Shown here one piece after another: positions 17,973 to 26,220 of a stretch of 64,000 bases of DNA (positions within the stretch are counted from its first letter, which is position 1; each line of letters begins with the position of its first letter). Location of the stretch: positions 31,247 through 95,246 of the forward strand of contig DBXO01000022.1 of NCBI GenBank assembly GCA_002309635.1, given 5' to 3'. This DNA is from Ruminococcus flavefaciens (GTDB lineage Bacteria; Bacillota; Clostridia; Oscillospirales; Ruminococcaceae). The notes below the pieces were generated by a model that ran no database searches, was not told the origin of the DNA, and was given only the letters and a program-made list of their open reading frames with translations. The position numbers and the translations under genes are program-made.

Positions 17973-19367
17973 TCAGTCCATGACGAGTTCCTTCTGGTAT
18001 CTCCATGTGCCTGACTGACCATATGTTATCATATATCCGTTATTATTTGTTTCGCTGGTGAAATCCGGGTCGCAGACATAAACGGTCCCGCCGATTACTA
18101 CCTCTACCCACGAGTGGGCTCCCAACGTTCCGTCCTTAAGCGGTACCTTTCCTGAGATGAGGTGTGCGTCGTAGCCGAGAAGCCTTGCCATTTCGCAGAA
18201 CATTGCTGCCATTACATAGCAGTTGCCCTTTCCGTTTTTGAAGCCGTACTCGGCGTACCATTCGAGGGTATAATCCGGAGTCTGCGGCATATCAGGCTTC
18301 TGTCCGTAATAGGTGATGGACGAAGCGTCCCTGAAAGCAGCCTGCGGGTCCCAGCCTATCTGATCGAGACGGGCCTTTGCAAGGGGATAGTCGTATTTGA
18401 GCTCAGGAGCCTTTGATACGGTTACGTCCCATACCGAGCCGCCCGCGTAGTAGTCTTTCCTGGGGATAACTGCCTGAATTATCAGGACGGGAGCAAAGTC
18501 CGATTCTGTTGTGGACTTGTATTCGCTTGCCGCAACATTTATCCTGCCGTTTGAGTATTTTACGGAATCAACCTTTATATCGGGAATGAAGCTGTAGGAC
18601 GGAGCAGGCTCTGATATCTTCTGCATGTAGTCCATGTTTGCGTAACCCGAAATTCCGTTGTATGTAACGTGCGCCCACTTTCCGTTTCCGTATGAAACGG
18701 GGATTATGGCATTGGGCGGTATCCTGCCGATGGATTCGGTAGCTGCCGAATGATCTGTTCTTATATTAAGGTATGATGTAACGTTTTTCGTAGTATATGT
18801 TCCTGCATAGCTGGTGCTGCATCCGCAGGCAGCTGAGGAGTAGGTTTTTTTCAACTGATAGTTTGATGAGGTGAGAAAGACGGGATTGATAAGGAGCACA
18901 GAATCTGCGAAAAACTTTTCATCGTACTTGGTAAGGTAATCGTTTACGATCTTTTCGTTGAAATAAGGTGAAAGAGCTGCTTTCAGCTCGGCTGCGGAAG
19001 CGACTGCTCTGCCGCTTTCCGAAGTCTTTGCACTCTTGAGTGCATCGGTATAGCCTGTAGTGATCCTGTCCGTAACTGCAGTGAATTTAAGCGTTCTGTC
19101 CGATGAAAGGATAAGCTTGCGAAGCTTTACCACATCGTATACATCTGTTTTGCCGTCGCCGTTAACGTCGGCGGTCTTTGACTGAGCCTCGGTCAGTTTA
19201 TTTTTACCGAGTACATACCCCTGAAGGAGCTCGAGATCGTCTGAGGAAACTGTTCCGTCGGCGTTTATATCGCCTGCTGCCGCTGCAGAGCCGGCTGCTG
19301 CGGGAAGAATGTTTCCTGATGCGAGAGCTGCGGCAAGAAGTAAGCTCAGGAGCTTGTTATGTTTCAT
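17973..19367 (-). CDS. secreted dockerin-SH3b-transglutaminase protein
   Basis: A 464-residue secreted protein. After a signal peptide ending in AAAG comes a dockerin-type module (about 32-92) with two calcium-loop repeats, GDINADGTVSSDDL and ADVNGDGKTDVYDV, which should bind a cohesin on a scaffoldin. An SH3b-like wall-binding region follows (about 190-250, SYLNIRTDHSAATESIG...GISGYANMDYM). The C-terminal transglutaminase-like domain has its triad in GNCYVMAAMF (Cys), AHSWVEV (His) and YVCDPDF (Asp). The open frame extends 36 codons upstream, but AAAGGAAG and the signal peptide place the start at 19367. It may be a wall-associated cysteine protease or crosslinker. Confidence 0.85.
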   Translation of the reverse strand: MKHNKLLSLLLAAALASGNILPAAAGSAAAAGDINADGTVSSDDLELLQGYVLGKNKLTEAQSKTADVNGDGKTDVYDVVKLRKLILSSDRTLKFTAVTDRITTGYTDALKSAKTSESGRAVASAAELKAALSPYFNEKIVNDYLTKYDEKFFADSVLLINPVFLTSSNYQLKKTYSSAACGCSTSYAGTYTTKNVTSYLNIRTDHSAATESIGRIPPNAIIPVSYGNGKWAHVTYNGISGYANMDYMQKISEPAPSYSFIPDIKVDSVKYSNGRINVAASEYKSTTESDFAPVLIIQAVIPRKDYYAGGSVWDVTVSKAPELKYDYPLAKARLDQIGWDPQAAFRDASSITYYGQKPDMPQTPDYTLEWYAEYGFKNGKGNCYVMAAMFCEMARLLGYDAHLISGKVPLKDGTLGAHSWVEVVIGGTVYVCDPDFTSETNNNGYMITYGQSGTWRYQKELVMD

Positions 19368-19504
19368 AAAAAGACTTCCTTTCATTGTATTAACGTTCCA
19401 TACTAATATACGAATCAGGGAAGATAAATGTGACATAAAATTATAAAAAATATCCGGGAAATATCTGTAAGGCATTGATACGGCGGTTATCTGCTGTATA
19501 AATA

Positions 19505-20728
19505 TCAGCCGTGATAGTCCTGAAAACCGTTTTCGGCTGATGAAATCATAAATTCCAGTTTTCTGTCTCCGACTGAGGTGCAGACTCCATTATTAATCCT
19601 GAATACAGAAGTGTCTCCGTCAAATCTTGGTACGAAGCCTCCCTCGGGAATGGGATAGGGGTTGTTTCCGAGGAAGAACAGGTAGCTTTGACCCTCATAC
19701 TGTTCGCCCTTGCATTCTCTGATTACCCTGACAGTGTATCTTTCAGGCTCATCTATGGTGCTGAACCATAATTTCTCGGTAAATACCTCGGCAGGCACAT
19801 AACCGCCGCCGAAGAATACTGTTATCCTGTCTTCGGGGGAAAGTTCTCCTTTGAATACTCTGCTTACGGTGATGTTTTCTGCCGTATATGCTTCTCCGTC
19901 TATAGAAGTATACACTATTTCATCAAGATTTGCAAGTACCACGGCGGAGGAATTTTCATACAGCTTTGATATATCTATAGCTGAGCCTTCTTTCTGACCC
20001 TGATTCTGATTCTGGACCGGGTTCTGACTTCCATCCGAAGCCTTCATTCCGAGGGCGGTTTCTTCGCTTATAATTTTGCTGCGGAGTGTATAGACGACAG
20101 TAAGGGGAACTGTTTTGTCATTGCCTGCGGGAGCGCTGATTGACGGTGAGTCGGCTGAAGCAGGAGCAGTTATATCGTTTTCTTCGGGAACGCTGCTTGC
20201 TGTCGTTGTGACAGGCTCTTCGTCCTTCTGTGGAGCGTTTGCGGCAGCGGTACTTACGGTCTGCGGAGCCGTTGTCTGCGCCATAGTGTTATTTATGCGG
20301 TTTTCTGACGTATAAGAGGCAGTTTTTGACGTGCCTGTGACTGTTGTTTTTACAGCCTCGTCTGAAGAAGTCTTTGCTGTCCTTGATGCATTAGTTTCCG
20401 ACGTGACCGTTTTCACAGTCGTTATTTGCGACGTAACGGCAATAGCGGCAGTGGTTTCAACTGGTTCCGTTTCGCTGGAAGGATCTGTTATTACCTCGTT
20501 GGAGCTGAGGTTGCCGAGGTCTCCTAAATTTTTTGGCATCATCACAGCTGTTCCCACAACGGCAGTCATCATGGCTGCGGCTGCAGCAAATTTTATAATA
20601 ACGGGAAACAGCGGCTTTCTGTTCTTTTCACCTGCAAGCCGTATGAACTCTGCGGTGAATTCTTCTTTTCTGTCCGGCTCCTCAAAGCCGAAAGCTTCAT
20701 GCAGAGCCTTTTTTTCTCTCTCTGTCAT
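19505..20728 (-). CDS. membrane partner (putative anti-sigma factor) of the ECF sigma factor
   Basis: A 407-residue single-pass protein. A short cytoplasmic N-terminus (1-44) is followed by one membrane helix (about 45-66). A Thr/Ser-rich external linker (about 85-230) leads to a C-terminal folded domain (about 245-395) with VFKGELSPEDRITVFFGGGY and GQSYLFFLGNNPYP. Its ATG overlaps the stop of the sigma gene by four bases (ATGA), the usual arrangement for an anti-sigma factor. The typical zinc HxxxCxxC motif is absent, so anti-sigma activity is inferred from context. The external domain may sense a ligand or carbohydrate. Confidence 0.65.
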   Translation of the reverse strand: MTEREKKALHEAFGFEEPDRKEEFTAEFIRLAGEKNRKPLFPVIIKFAAAAAMMTAVVGTAVMMPKNLGDLGNLSSNEVITDPSSETEPVETTAAIAVTSQITTVKTVTSETNASRTAKTSSDEAVKTTVTGTSKTASYTSENRINNTMAQTTAPQTVSTAAANAPQKDEEPVTTTASSVPEENDITAPASADSPSISAPAGNDKTVPLTVVYTLRSKIISEETALGMKASDGSQNPVQNQNQGQKEGSAIDISKLYENSSAVVLANLDEIVYTSIDGEAYTAENITVSRVFKGELSPEDRITVFFGGGYVPAEVFTEKLWFSTIDEPERYTVRVIRECKGEQYEGQSYLFFLGNNPYPIPEGGFVPRFDGDTSVFRINNGVCTSVGDRKLEFMISSAENGFQDYHG

Positions 20729-21186
20729 ATAAGCTCCTCCCTTCCCATATACTCATGCAGCTTTCCGAGGATACGGTTTATCCTTCGGTTAAGAGCAAAC
20801 CGCGAGATGCTGTACAGCTTGGCGATAACGTTCACGGGCACTTCGTTGACATAGCGCAGAAGTATTATCTCCCTGTCCTCCTCCGAAAGTCTGCCGAGAG
20901 CCTGCTTCAGGTCAAAGCCGGACAGAACATCGTCCTCGATGTTGTCGGCCGAGACCTCCGTATCGGAAAGCTCCGCATTTTTCTTCTTCCGGAATTCATC
21001 GAGACAGAGATTGCCTGCGATAGTATACAGCAGCTGCAAGGTCTTATCAACGCTGTTGTAATGTGGGTGTTCGAGGTAACGGAGAAAGGTCTCCTGAGTC
21101 AGGTCCTCGGCTGTTTCCTTGTGCCTGACACGCAGAAAGCAGTAGCGGAATATCTTATCGTACTGCTCGTTGATATCGAATGACAC
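20725..21186 (-). CDS. ECF-type RNA polymerase sigma factor
   Basis: A 153-residue sigma-70 family protein with only regions 2 and 4. Region 2 includes YDKIFRYCFLRVRHKETAEDLTQETFLRYLEH (about 9-40) and LLYTIAGNLCLDEFRKKK. Region 4 includes LGRLSEEDREIILLRYVNEVPVNVIAKLYSISRFALNRRINR (about 92-133), with a clear helix-turn-helix. The start is GTG 21186, with GGAGGAGG eight bases ahead. It forms a two-gene unit with the overlapping membrane protein and lies between two dockerin genes, which are possible targets. Confidence 0.9.
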   Translation of the reverse strand: MSFDINEQYDKIFRYCFLRVRHKETAEDLTQETFLRYLEHPHYNSVDKTLQLLYTIAGNLCLDEFRKKKNAELSDTEVSADNIEDDVLSGFDLKQALGRLSEEDREIILLRYVNEVPVNVIAKLYSISRFALNRRINRILGKLHEYMGREELI

Positions 21187-21219
21187 AGGATCGCCTCCTC
21201 CGAAAGTCTTATAAATTAT

Positions 21220-21248
21220 ATTATATCATATTATAATGAATAAAGCAA
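21220..21248 (-). promoter_or_regulatory. possible promoter of the sigma/anti-sigma unit
   Basis: Minus-strand TTGCTT (21243-21248), 17 bases, TATAAT (21220-21225) in an AT-rich stretch with a second overlapping TATAAT. Modest support. Confidence 0.45.
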
Positions 21249-21348
21249 CAAAAAAGCGGCGATATAGTTATTTTTTATCATCTGTTCCGCAAAAGGAGTA
21301 TTTTTGGGGGGATTTTATGGTGATTATTTCAGAAAAAAGCTTAAGATA

Positions 21349-21382
21349 CAGGAAAACCGTATCGTTTAAGATACGGTACCTG
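21349..21382 (-). terminator. hairpin after the serpin gene, probable terminator
   Basis: ACCGTATC/GATACGGT stem (21356-21377) with a 6-base loop, extended by CAGG/CCTG, followed on the minus strand by TTTTCC. The rest of 21187-21479 holds only the sigma-unit promoter; a weak 80-codon plus-strand frame there is not credible. Confidence 0.55.
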
Positions 21383-21479
21383 AGTATTTCCCCTTACAAA
21401 GGAAATCGTTTGCGCCGTTTATGTGCAGATACGGCTTTACACATAAAATATAGCAAACAATACTTAAAAAAGTCTTAAA

Positions 21480-23021
21480 TCAGCTTAATGAGTTAAGTAC
21501 GCCCATAAATAAGGGGATATCGGTCTCTGTATCGAAGATACAGTAAACGAAGGGCCTGTCGAGAACGATTTCCTTTTCAGGCTTCACAGGCATTGATTTT
21601 TCCTGCATTGCCACAAGTGTTGCTGCGGCTGCCTTTGTACCGTTTTCGTCAAGGTCTATAAAGGTCTTGTGTATAACATAGCCGATTTTCAGCGGATTTT
21701 TGTAGGCTATAGCTGACATGCCGGAAAAATCGGCATAGTCTGAAAAAGCAGTCGGCATTCCCATTGCAGAAAGCTCGTTGTTCAGCTTATTCGAGTATTC
21801 ATAACTGAACTTGGGGAGCTTTACGCTTGCCATTTCAAAGCTGCTGCCATAGCTCTTAAGGAGAGCATTGAGCTTAACGGGAGTGAGTTCCTCGATGTAC
21901 TTGTCTATGGGAGTATCCTCGTCGGGGAGAAGTGCCGCAAAGCTGTATTTTCTGCCGATATAGTCCTTGGCAAAGCCCACTGTGTTTTCGTCGCTTATGT
22001 ATATCTCGGAGCTGCTCAGCATTTCCGCTTCCTGAATAGTTCCGTCCGCTGCGGTGAACCTGCCGTTGCTGATCATATTTTTTTCATACGACTCAGACCA
22101 TTGCGCCTCGAATGCTACTGCATTAACGAGGTACATATCATCGTTGGGATCTATACGTTTGAGTATCTCAGGTATCATCCCGTTTGTCTTGCTGTTTACC
22201 CAGTTGTTTACGTCTTCGATGGTGGTATCGTCAAACGGGGCAATGTAGAACTCGGAATCATAATAGTCAACGCAATTCTGAATGAAGGTCGGGAGTACCT
22301 GTATTCGGTTCCTGTCATCTCTTGCCCATATAGAGTTTGCCGTGCTGAATGACCATTTTGCCCAGTCGCTTGTGTTTATCGTTCTTTCGCGCTGGCCTCG
22401 GAAATAGCGGTTCAGGGTCTCGATAGGCATACCGCTGCCGAGGACCTTTTCCATTTCCTCAAGAGTCTGACCTTCTGCGCCGTTTGCTGTCATTCCGAGG
22501 GCCTGGGATACGGAATAAGGTGAGACAAGGTCGTTTTTGCCCTTGTTCTCGCTGTAAGTGGCTTTGAAAAGATCCAATGCGAAGGCGGTCTGACTGTCCA
22601 CGAAATCCTTGTCGGAGTCTCCTCCTGACATAGCAATACCTGTAAGTCCGGGCGATCTCTGTACGCCTGTACACATATTGCTGGCTGTAGTTTTTACTTC
22701 GGGTTCCGGAGCTGATACAATTGCGTTTACAAGGAGCTTTCTCATGCCGACAAGATCGAAAACGTCAAATTTGCCGTCATTGTTTACGTCGGCTCCCGGA
22801 CACGGCTCATTGTACGGGGTGAACAACCCCTTGTCGCCTTTCAGCCAGCGCTGGAAAAGAACTATATCCGCAAGGTTGAATACCTGATCGAGATTAGCGT
22901 CGCCTGCGATTATGTTTTTTCTGTCGATAGGCGGTGTTGCCATTGCTGTCATTCCTTCTGCCGCAGCGGGGATACCGATGCAAAGTGCAGCGGCTGCTGC
23001 GATGAATCTCCCTGATTTCAT
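21480..23021 (-). CDS. dockerin-bearing serpin (serine protease inhibitor)
   Basis: A 513-residue secreted inhibitor. After the signal peptide (about 1-28) is a dockerin-type module (about 38-105) with GDANLDQVFNLADIV and ADVNNDGKFDVFDLV repeats. The serpin domain (about 140-513) has NPYS-like SPYSVSQALGMTANGA, NWVNSKTNGMIPEIL, LVNAVAFEAQW, and near the C-terminus the hinge NGTKAAAAT followed by DRPFVYCIFDTETDIPLFMGVL. The hinge is rich in small residues, so it should be inhibitory. Counting 15 residues from the hinge Gly puts Lys-Ser at the scissile bond, suggesting trypsin-like targets, though the loop is about 4 residues longer than in alpha-1-antitrypsin. Cellulosomal serpins are known in clostridia. 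Confidence 0.93.
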   Translation of the reverse strand: MKSGRFIAAAAALCIGIPAAAEGMTAMATPPIDRKNIIAGDANLDQVFNLADIVLFQRWLKGDKGLFTPYNEPCPGADVNNDGKFDVFDLVGMRKLLVNAIVSAPEPEVKTTASNMCTGVQRSPGLTGIAMSGGDSDKDFVDSQTAFALDLFKATYSENKGKNDLVSPYSVSQALGMTANGAEGQTLEEMEKVLGSGMPIETLNRYFRGQRERTINTSDWAKWSFSTANSIWARDDRNRIQVLPTFIQNCVDYYDSEFYIAPFDDTTIEDVNNWVNSKTNGMIPEILKRIDPNDDMYLVNAVAFEAQWSESYEKNMISNGRFTAADGTIQEAEMLSSSEIYISDENTVGFAKDYIGRKYSFAALLPDEDTPIDKYIEELTPVKLNALLKSYGSSFEMASVKLPKFSYEYSNKLNNELSAMGMPTAFSDYADFSGMSAIAYKNPLKIGYVIHKTFIDLDENGTKAAAATLVAMQEKSMPVKPEKEIVLDRPFVYCIFDTETDIPLFMGVLNSLS

Positions 23022-23152
23022 AAGTATACCTCCTTAAATAACAGTTCGTTGCAGGCATAAGGCCTGTTTACTGTATAGATTAACGTTTGTGAATATTGAA
23101 ATGTGCGGCCGTAATTGTAAACATTTTGTAAATGATTGGCACTCTTTATTAA

Positions 23153-23181
23153 TTGACATAATTTCCGTACTGTGTTATAAT
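23153..23181 (+). promoter_or_regulatory. sigma-A promoter of the GH3 gene
   Basis: TTGACA (23153-23158), 17 bases, TATAAT (23176-23181), about 60 bases before the start codon. Confidence 0.85.
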
Positions 23182-23241
23182 AACCCCATATTTTAAATGT
23201 TTCAAGCATTTTTATAATTAATGATTAAAAGGAGAAATAAT

Positions 23242-25752
23242 ATGAAAAAGGCATTATCACTTTTATTGCCGGTAGCGATGCTGTTATCGTCAATATCATG
23301 CAACAACAATCCTGACACCAGATCAAAACCCGAAACAACTGCGGCTGTTCAGGATAACACAGAAGACGCCGAAAAGCCGAAGTATGAAAAATATGCTTCA
23401 ATGACTCCAGAGGAGATCGTTGCACAGCTTTCTCTCGAGGAGAAGGCTGCGCAGATGGTTCAGGCTGTTATTTATATGGTTGAATCCGACCCCGAGAATA
23501 TCATGAAGGAGAATGACTACGGCAGCGTTCTCGGAGAAGATACAGGCATGGAAAGAACCGATGTTCAGTGGCGCGAGATGATCGGCAAACTCCAGAAGGG
23601 CGCTATTGAATCCGAGGCCGGTATTCCTTTTATGTACGGAAGCGACCATTCTCACGGTGTTGGCTACTGTCTCAACTCAGTAATATTCCCTCATAACATC
23701 GGAATCGGCGCTGCCAACGACGAGGAGCTAACGTATAAAATGGGCATGGCTGTTGCGGATGAAGCAAGGATCTGCCATATTCCGTGGAACTTCTTCCCTG
23801 TAGTTACTCAGTCTGTTGATCCTCGCTGGGGACGTACATACGAGTGCTACAGCTCTGATCTCGATATCGTTTCAAAGCTGGGATCGTCCTTTATCAAGGG
23901 ATATATCGCAGGGGGCGGTATCTCATGTGCAAAGCATTTCTTCGGTGAGGGCAGTGTAAAATACGGCACAGGCGAGAATAGTTTTCTCATCGACAGAGGC
24001 GAGGCTACTCTTACCGAGGAGGAGATAGAAAAGCTCCTCAAGGTATATCAGGATATGATAGACGCAGGCACGCAGACTATAATGATAAGCCACTGTATGC
24101 TCAACGGCACAAAAATGCATGAAAACAAGCAGTATATCATGAAGCTCAAGGAAGAAATGGGATTCAAGGGCTTTATTGTCAGCGACTGGGGCTCGATACA
24201 GAATATTCCCGGCAAGACATATGACGAGCAGGTCGTTGCCGCTATAAACGCTGGTATCGATATGCTCATGGAGCCTGAAACCTTTGAAGACGCAAGAGAG
24301 GCCATCATTGAAGCCGTTAAGGACGGTAAAATTTCGGAAGAGCGTGTAAACGACGCTGTTACACGTATCATAAAGGTAAAAATGGACAACGGCTACTTCG
24401 AAGATCCGCTGTTTGAGACACTTGAGACAAAACAGGATAAGATGGGCTCACAGGAGTACAGGGATATTGCTGAAAAAATGGTGGAGGAGAGCCTTGTCCT
24501 TCTCAAAAATGAAAACAATGTGCTTCCTCTTAAGGAGGGCACTTCCGTATACATCATCGGTCCCGCTTCCGACGACGCAAGCGTACAGTGCGGCGGCTGG
24601 ACCCTCGACTGGGCTGAGAGCTACACCAAGAATATCCCCGGTGTTACCACGATACTTGAAGCCTTCAAGAACTATGCCGACGATTACGGTATCACTGTTA
24701 TAACAAATCCCGATGAAGCTCAGAATGCAGACGTTGTTATCAATGTTGTGGGAGAGCAGGTATACTCTGAGTGGAACGGCGATACAGAGGATCTTAAGCT
24801 CTGCGGTGAGCTCGGTCTCGAAAAGAACCGCAAGTCCATGAACGAAGCAAAGGAGCTTGGCAAACCTGTAGTAACATGTATCGTTGCAGGCAGACATGTC
24901 CTCATCGACGAGGGTGACTACAATAACTGGGACAGCGTTGTGATGTGCTATCTTCCCGGCTCTGAGGGCAAGGGCATTTCAGATGTACTCTGCGGATGCG
25001 CAGATTTCAACGGTAAGCTCCCGTCACCCTGGTACAAGTCTGTAAAGCAGATCGGCACTGACGAATGCTGGTTTGAAAAAGGCTACGGTCTTGACTACGG
25101 CGAGGGCTTCGTTCCTCGCAAGGAGCCTGTTTCCGTAAATGCAGACAGTTCTTCTGATGAAGACGATGCCGATGATCCTACAGCAGGTACGAACTATACA
25201 CAGGGCGTTTTCAGCAAAGGTACATATACAAACGAGTATGCAGGTCTTAAAGCTGAGATACCAGAGGAATATGAGACGCTTTCACAGGATCAGCTTACTG
25301 CTATAAGATATGCTGCACTTTCACAGTGCAAGACCGATAAGGCAAAGGCTCGTGAGAATGCAAGAACCTGGGACGGCTACTTTGTCACCGATGATGACGG
25401 TATTGCTATATCCTTCCTCAATACTGAACTTGGCGTTCCCGATGATAATGACTATACAGAAGAAAAGTACCTTGACGATTTCAAGGAGTTCTTCAGGGGG
25501 CTCGTTGAGGGAGAAGGCGGCGAGATGACTTATAACGAAAGAGTAAAAGTCAAGCTTGGCGATAAAGAATTCATAAGAGAGTCTTTTAAGACAAAATACG
25601 ACGAAGATGAGAATGACGATGATGAGCATGATGATGAGCAGTATGGCTACTACTATGTTAGAAAGATCGATGACAAGCTTATGTGCATAATTGAGATAGA
25701 CGGGATAAGCAAAGATAAAACTCCCGAGTTTTATGAAGCGCTGTTCAAGTAA
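23242..25752 (+). CDS. GH3 family beta-glycosidase lipoprotein with extra C-terminal domain
   Basis: Exported glycoside hydrolase of family 3, anchored by a lipobox (LLSSISC, Cys at about 20). The (beta/alpha)8 domain contains PFMYGSDHSHGVGY, WNFFPVVTQSVDPRWGRTYE, CAKHFFGEG and the nucleophile region GFIVSDWG with Asp at residue 315. The second alpha/beta domain follows (about 400-630, ESLVLLKNENNVLPL, VVINVVGEQVYSEWNGD, SEGKGISDVLCG). After an acidic linker (SSSDEDDADD) come about 170 residues not belonging to GH3 proper and containing a very acidic stretch. AAAGGAG supports ATG 23242 rather than the frame opening at 23221. Beta-glucosidase or xylosidase activity is likely; the sugar is undetermined. 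Confidence 0.92.
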   Translation: MKKALSLLLPVAMLLSSISCNNNPDTRSKPETTAAVQDNTEDAEKPKYEKYASMTPEEIVAQLSLEEKAAQMVQAVIYMVESDPENIMKENDYGSVLGEDTGMERTDVQWREMIGKLQKGAIESEAGIPFMYGSDHSHGVGYCLNSVIFPHNIGIGAANDEELTYKMGMAVADEARICHIPWNFFPVVTQSVDPRWGRTYECYSSDLDIVSKLGSSFIKGYIAGGGISCAKHFFGEGSVKYGTGENSFLIDRGEATLTEEEIEKLLKVYQDMIDAGTQTIMISHCMLNGTKMHENKQYIMKLKEEMGFKGFIVSDWGSIQNIPGKTYDEQVVAAINAGIDMLMEPETFEDAREAIIEAVKDGKISEERVNDAVTRIIKVKMDNGYFEDPLFETLETKQDKMGSQEYRDIAEKMVEESLVLLKNENNVLPLKEGTSVYIIGPASDDASVQCGGWTLDWAESYTKNIPGVTTILEAFKNYADDYGITVITNPDEAQNADVVINVVGEQVYSEWNGDTEDLKLCGELGLEKNRKSMNEAKELGKPVVTCIVAGRHVLIDEGDYNNWDSVVMCYLPGSEGKGISDVLCGCADFNGKLPSPWYKSVKQIGTDECWFEKGYGLDYGEGFVPRKEPVSVNADSSSDEDDADDPTAGTNYTQGVFSKGTYTNEYAGLKAEIPEEYETLSQDQLTAIRYAALSQCKTDKAKARENARTWDGYFVTDDDGIAISFLNTELGVPDDNDYTEEKYLDDFKEFFRGLVEGEGGEMTYNERVKVKLGDKEFIRESFKTKYDEDENDDDEHDDEQYGYYYVRKIDDKLMCIIEIDGISKDKTPEFYEALFK

Positions 25753-25767
25753 TATAAAAAAATAACC

Positions 25768-25805
25768 GGAAAAAGCCTCTGAATTGGTTTCAGAGGTTTT
25801 TCCTT
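25768..25805 (+). terminator. terminator of the GH3 gene
   Basis: AAAAAGCCTCTGAA pairs with TTCAGAGGTTTTT around a TTGG loop, followed by T residues. Confidence 0.88.
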
Positions 25806-25916
25806 TTGAATTTTCCCCTGAGCTTTAAGAGCGTAAAAAGAGCAGCTCCCGTAATTCCTGCGGCTGATACGGCTCGGCAGCAATTGAATGCAGCGGTTTG
25901 TCCGAAGCATTTTTGC

Positions 25917-25945
25917 TTGACAAATGGAAAAAGCTGTGTTATAAT
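25917..25945 (+). promoter_or_regulatory. sigma-A promoter of the ABC-F gene
   Basis: TTGACA (25917-25922), 17 bases, TATAAT (25940-25945). The start site near 25952 gives a leader of about 270 bases before the ABC-F start codon. Confidence 0.85.
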
Positions 25946-25976
25946 ACCAATAGAATTTCACGAAAGAGGTGTGAGG

Positions 25977-25988
25977 ATGAAAAGATAA
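25977..25988 (+). CDS. three-codon leader peptide MKR
   Basis: ATG AAA AGA TAA, preceded by AAAGAGGTGTGAGG and about 30 bases after the predicted transcription start. Too short to have a function of its own; probably a ribosome-stalling sensor for the attenuator. Confidence 0.5.
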   Translation: MKR

Positions 25989-26164
25989 TTCACTTTTGAA
26001 CACATGAATATCAAGGTGACAGTGTGATTTTTACAGGCATACTGTCTTGTCATGTTGCCAAAAGTGGATTATGTTCTCATAACCTCTTTTTGCTTTTATA
26101 TATTTACAGATGACGGCTCTGTAGCTGTGTCATCTCTCTTTTCGTGAGGTTATAAGTGCGTAAT

Positions 26165-26196
26165 GGGACCTTTTGGCAGCAAAGGGTCCCTTTTTT
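26165..26196 (+). terminator. intrinsic terminator in the ABC-F leader
   Basis: GGGACC(TTT) pairs with (AAA)GGGTCCC around a short loop and is followed by six T. It ends 25 bases ahead of the ABC-F start, so transcription must read through it for expression. The 3' arm GGGTCC can also pair with GGACCC just downstream (26198-26203). Confidence 0.85.
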
Positions 26197-26220
26197 CGGA
26201 CCCGGGAAGGAGGAATATAT

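Larger units (their letters stand above)
25952..26196 (+). promoter_or_regulatory. uORF-controlled attenuator leader of the ABC-F gene
   Basis: A long structured leader. After the uORF there is a nested stem with outer arms CACTTTTG/CAAAAGTG and inner GACAGT/ACTGTC (about 25991-26077). A second hairpin AGATGAC/GTCATCT spans 26108-26141, and a terminator follows at 26165-26196. The uORF ribosome site GAAAGAGG is complementary to CCTCTTTT near 26086, so leader folds can compete. Antibiotic-induced ribosome stalling on short uORFs controls several known ABC-F resistance genes by attenuation; the same logic is inferred here. Confidence 0.7.

Noticed and set aside
21236..21478. Plus-strand 80-codon frame in the sigma/serpin gap.
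   Set aside because: No ribosome site, composition unlike its neighbours, and it overlaps the probable serpin terminator and the sigma promoter.
25792..25920. Minus-strand frame ending in a hydrophobic stretch and basic tail (AVSAAGITGAALFTLL then KLRGKFKRK), like the C-terminal anchor of a secreted protein.
   Set aside because: It is closed upstream by a stop after about 40 codons with no start or ribosome site, and overlaps the GH3 terminator. It might be a decayed gene end, but one short frame is not enough to call a pseudogene.
26184..26203. Alternative hairpin GGGTCC/GGACCC just after the ABC-F terminator as an antiterminator.
   Set aside because: Its 3' arm lies beyond the T tract, so it forms too late to prevent termination. 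It may only affect the ribosome site.
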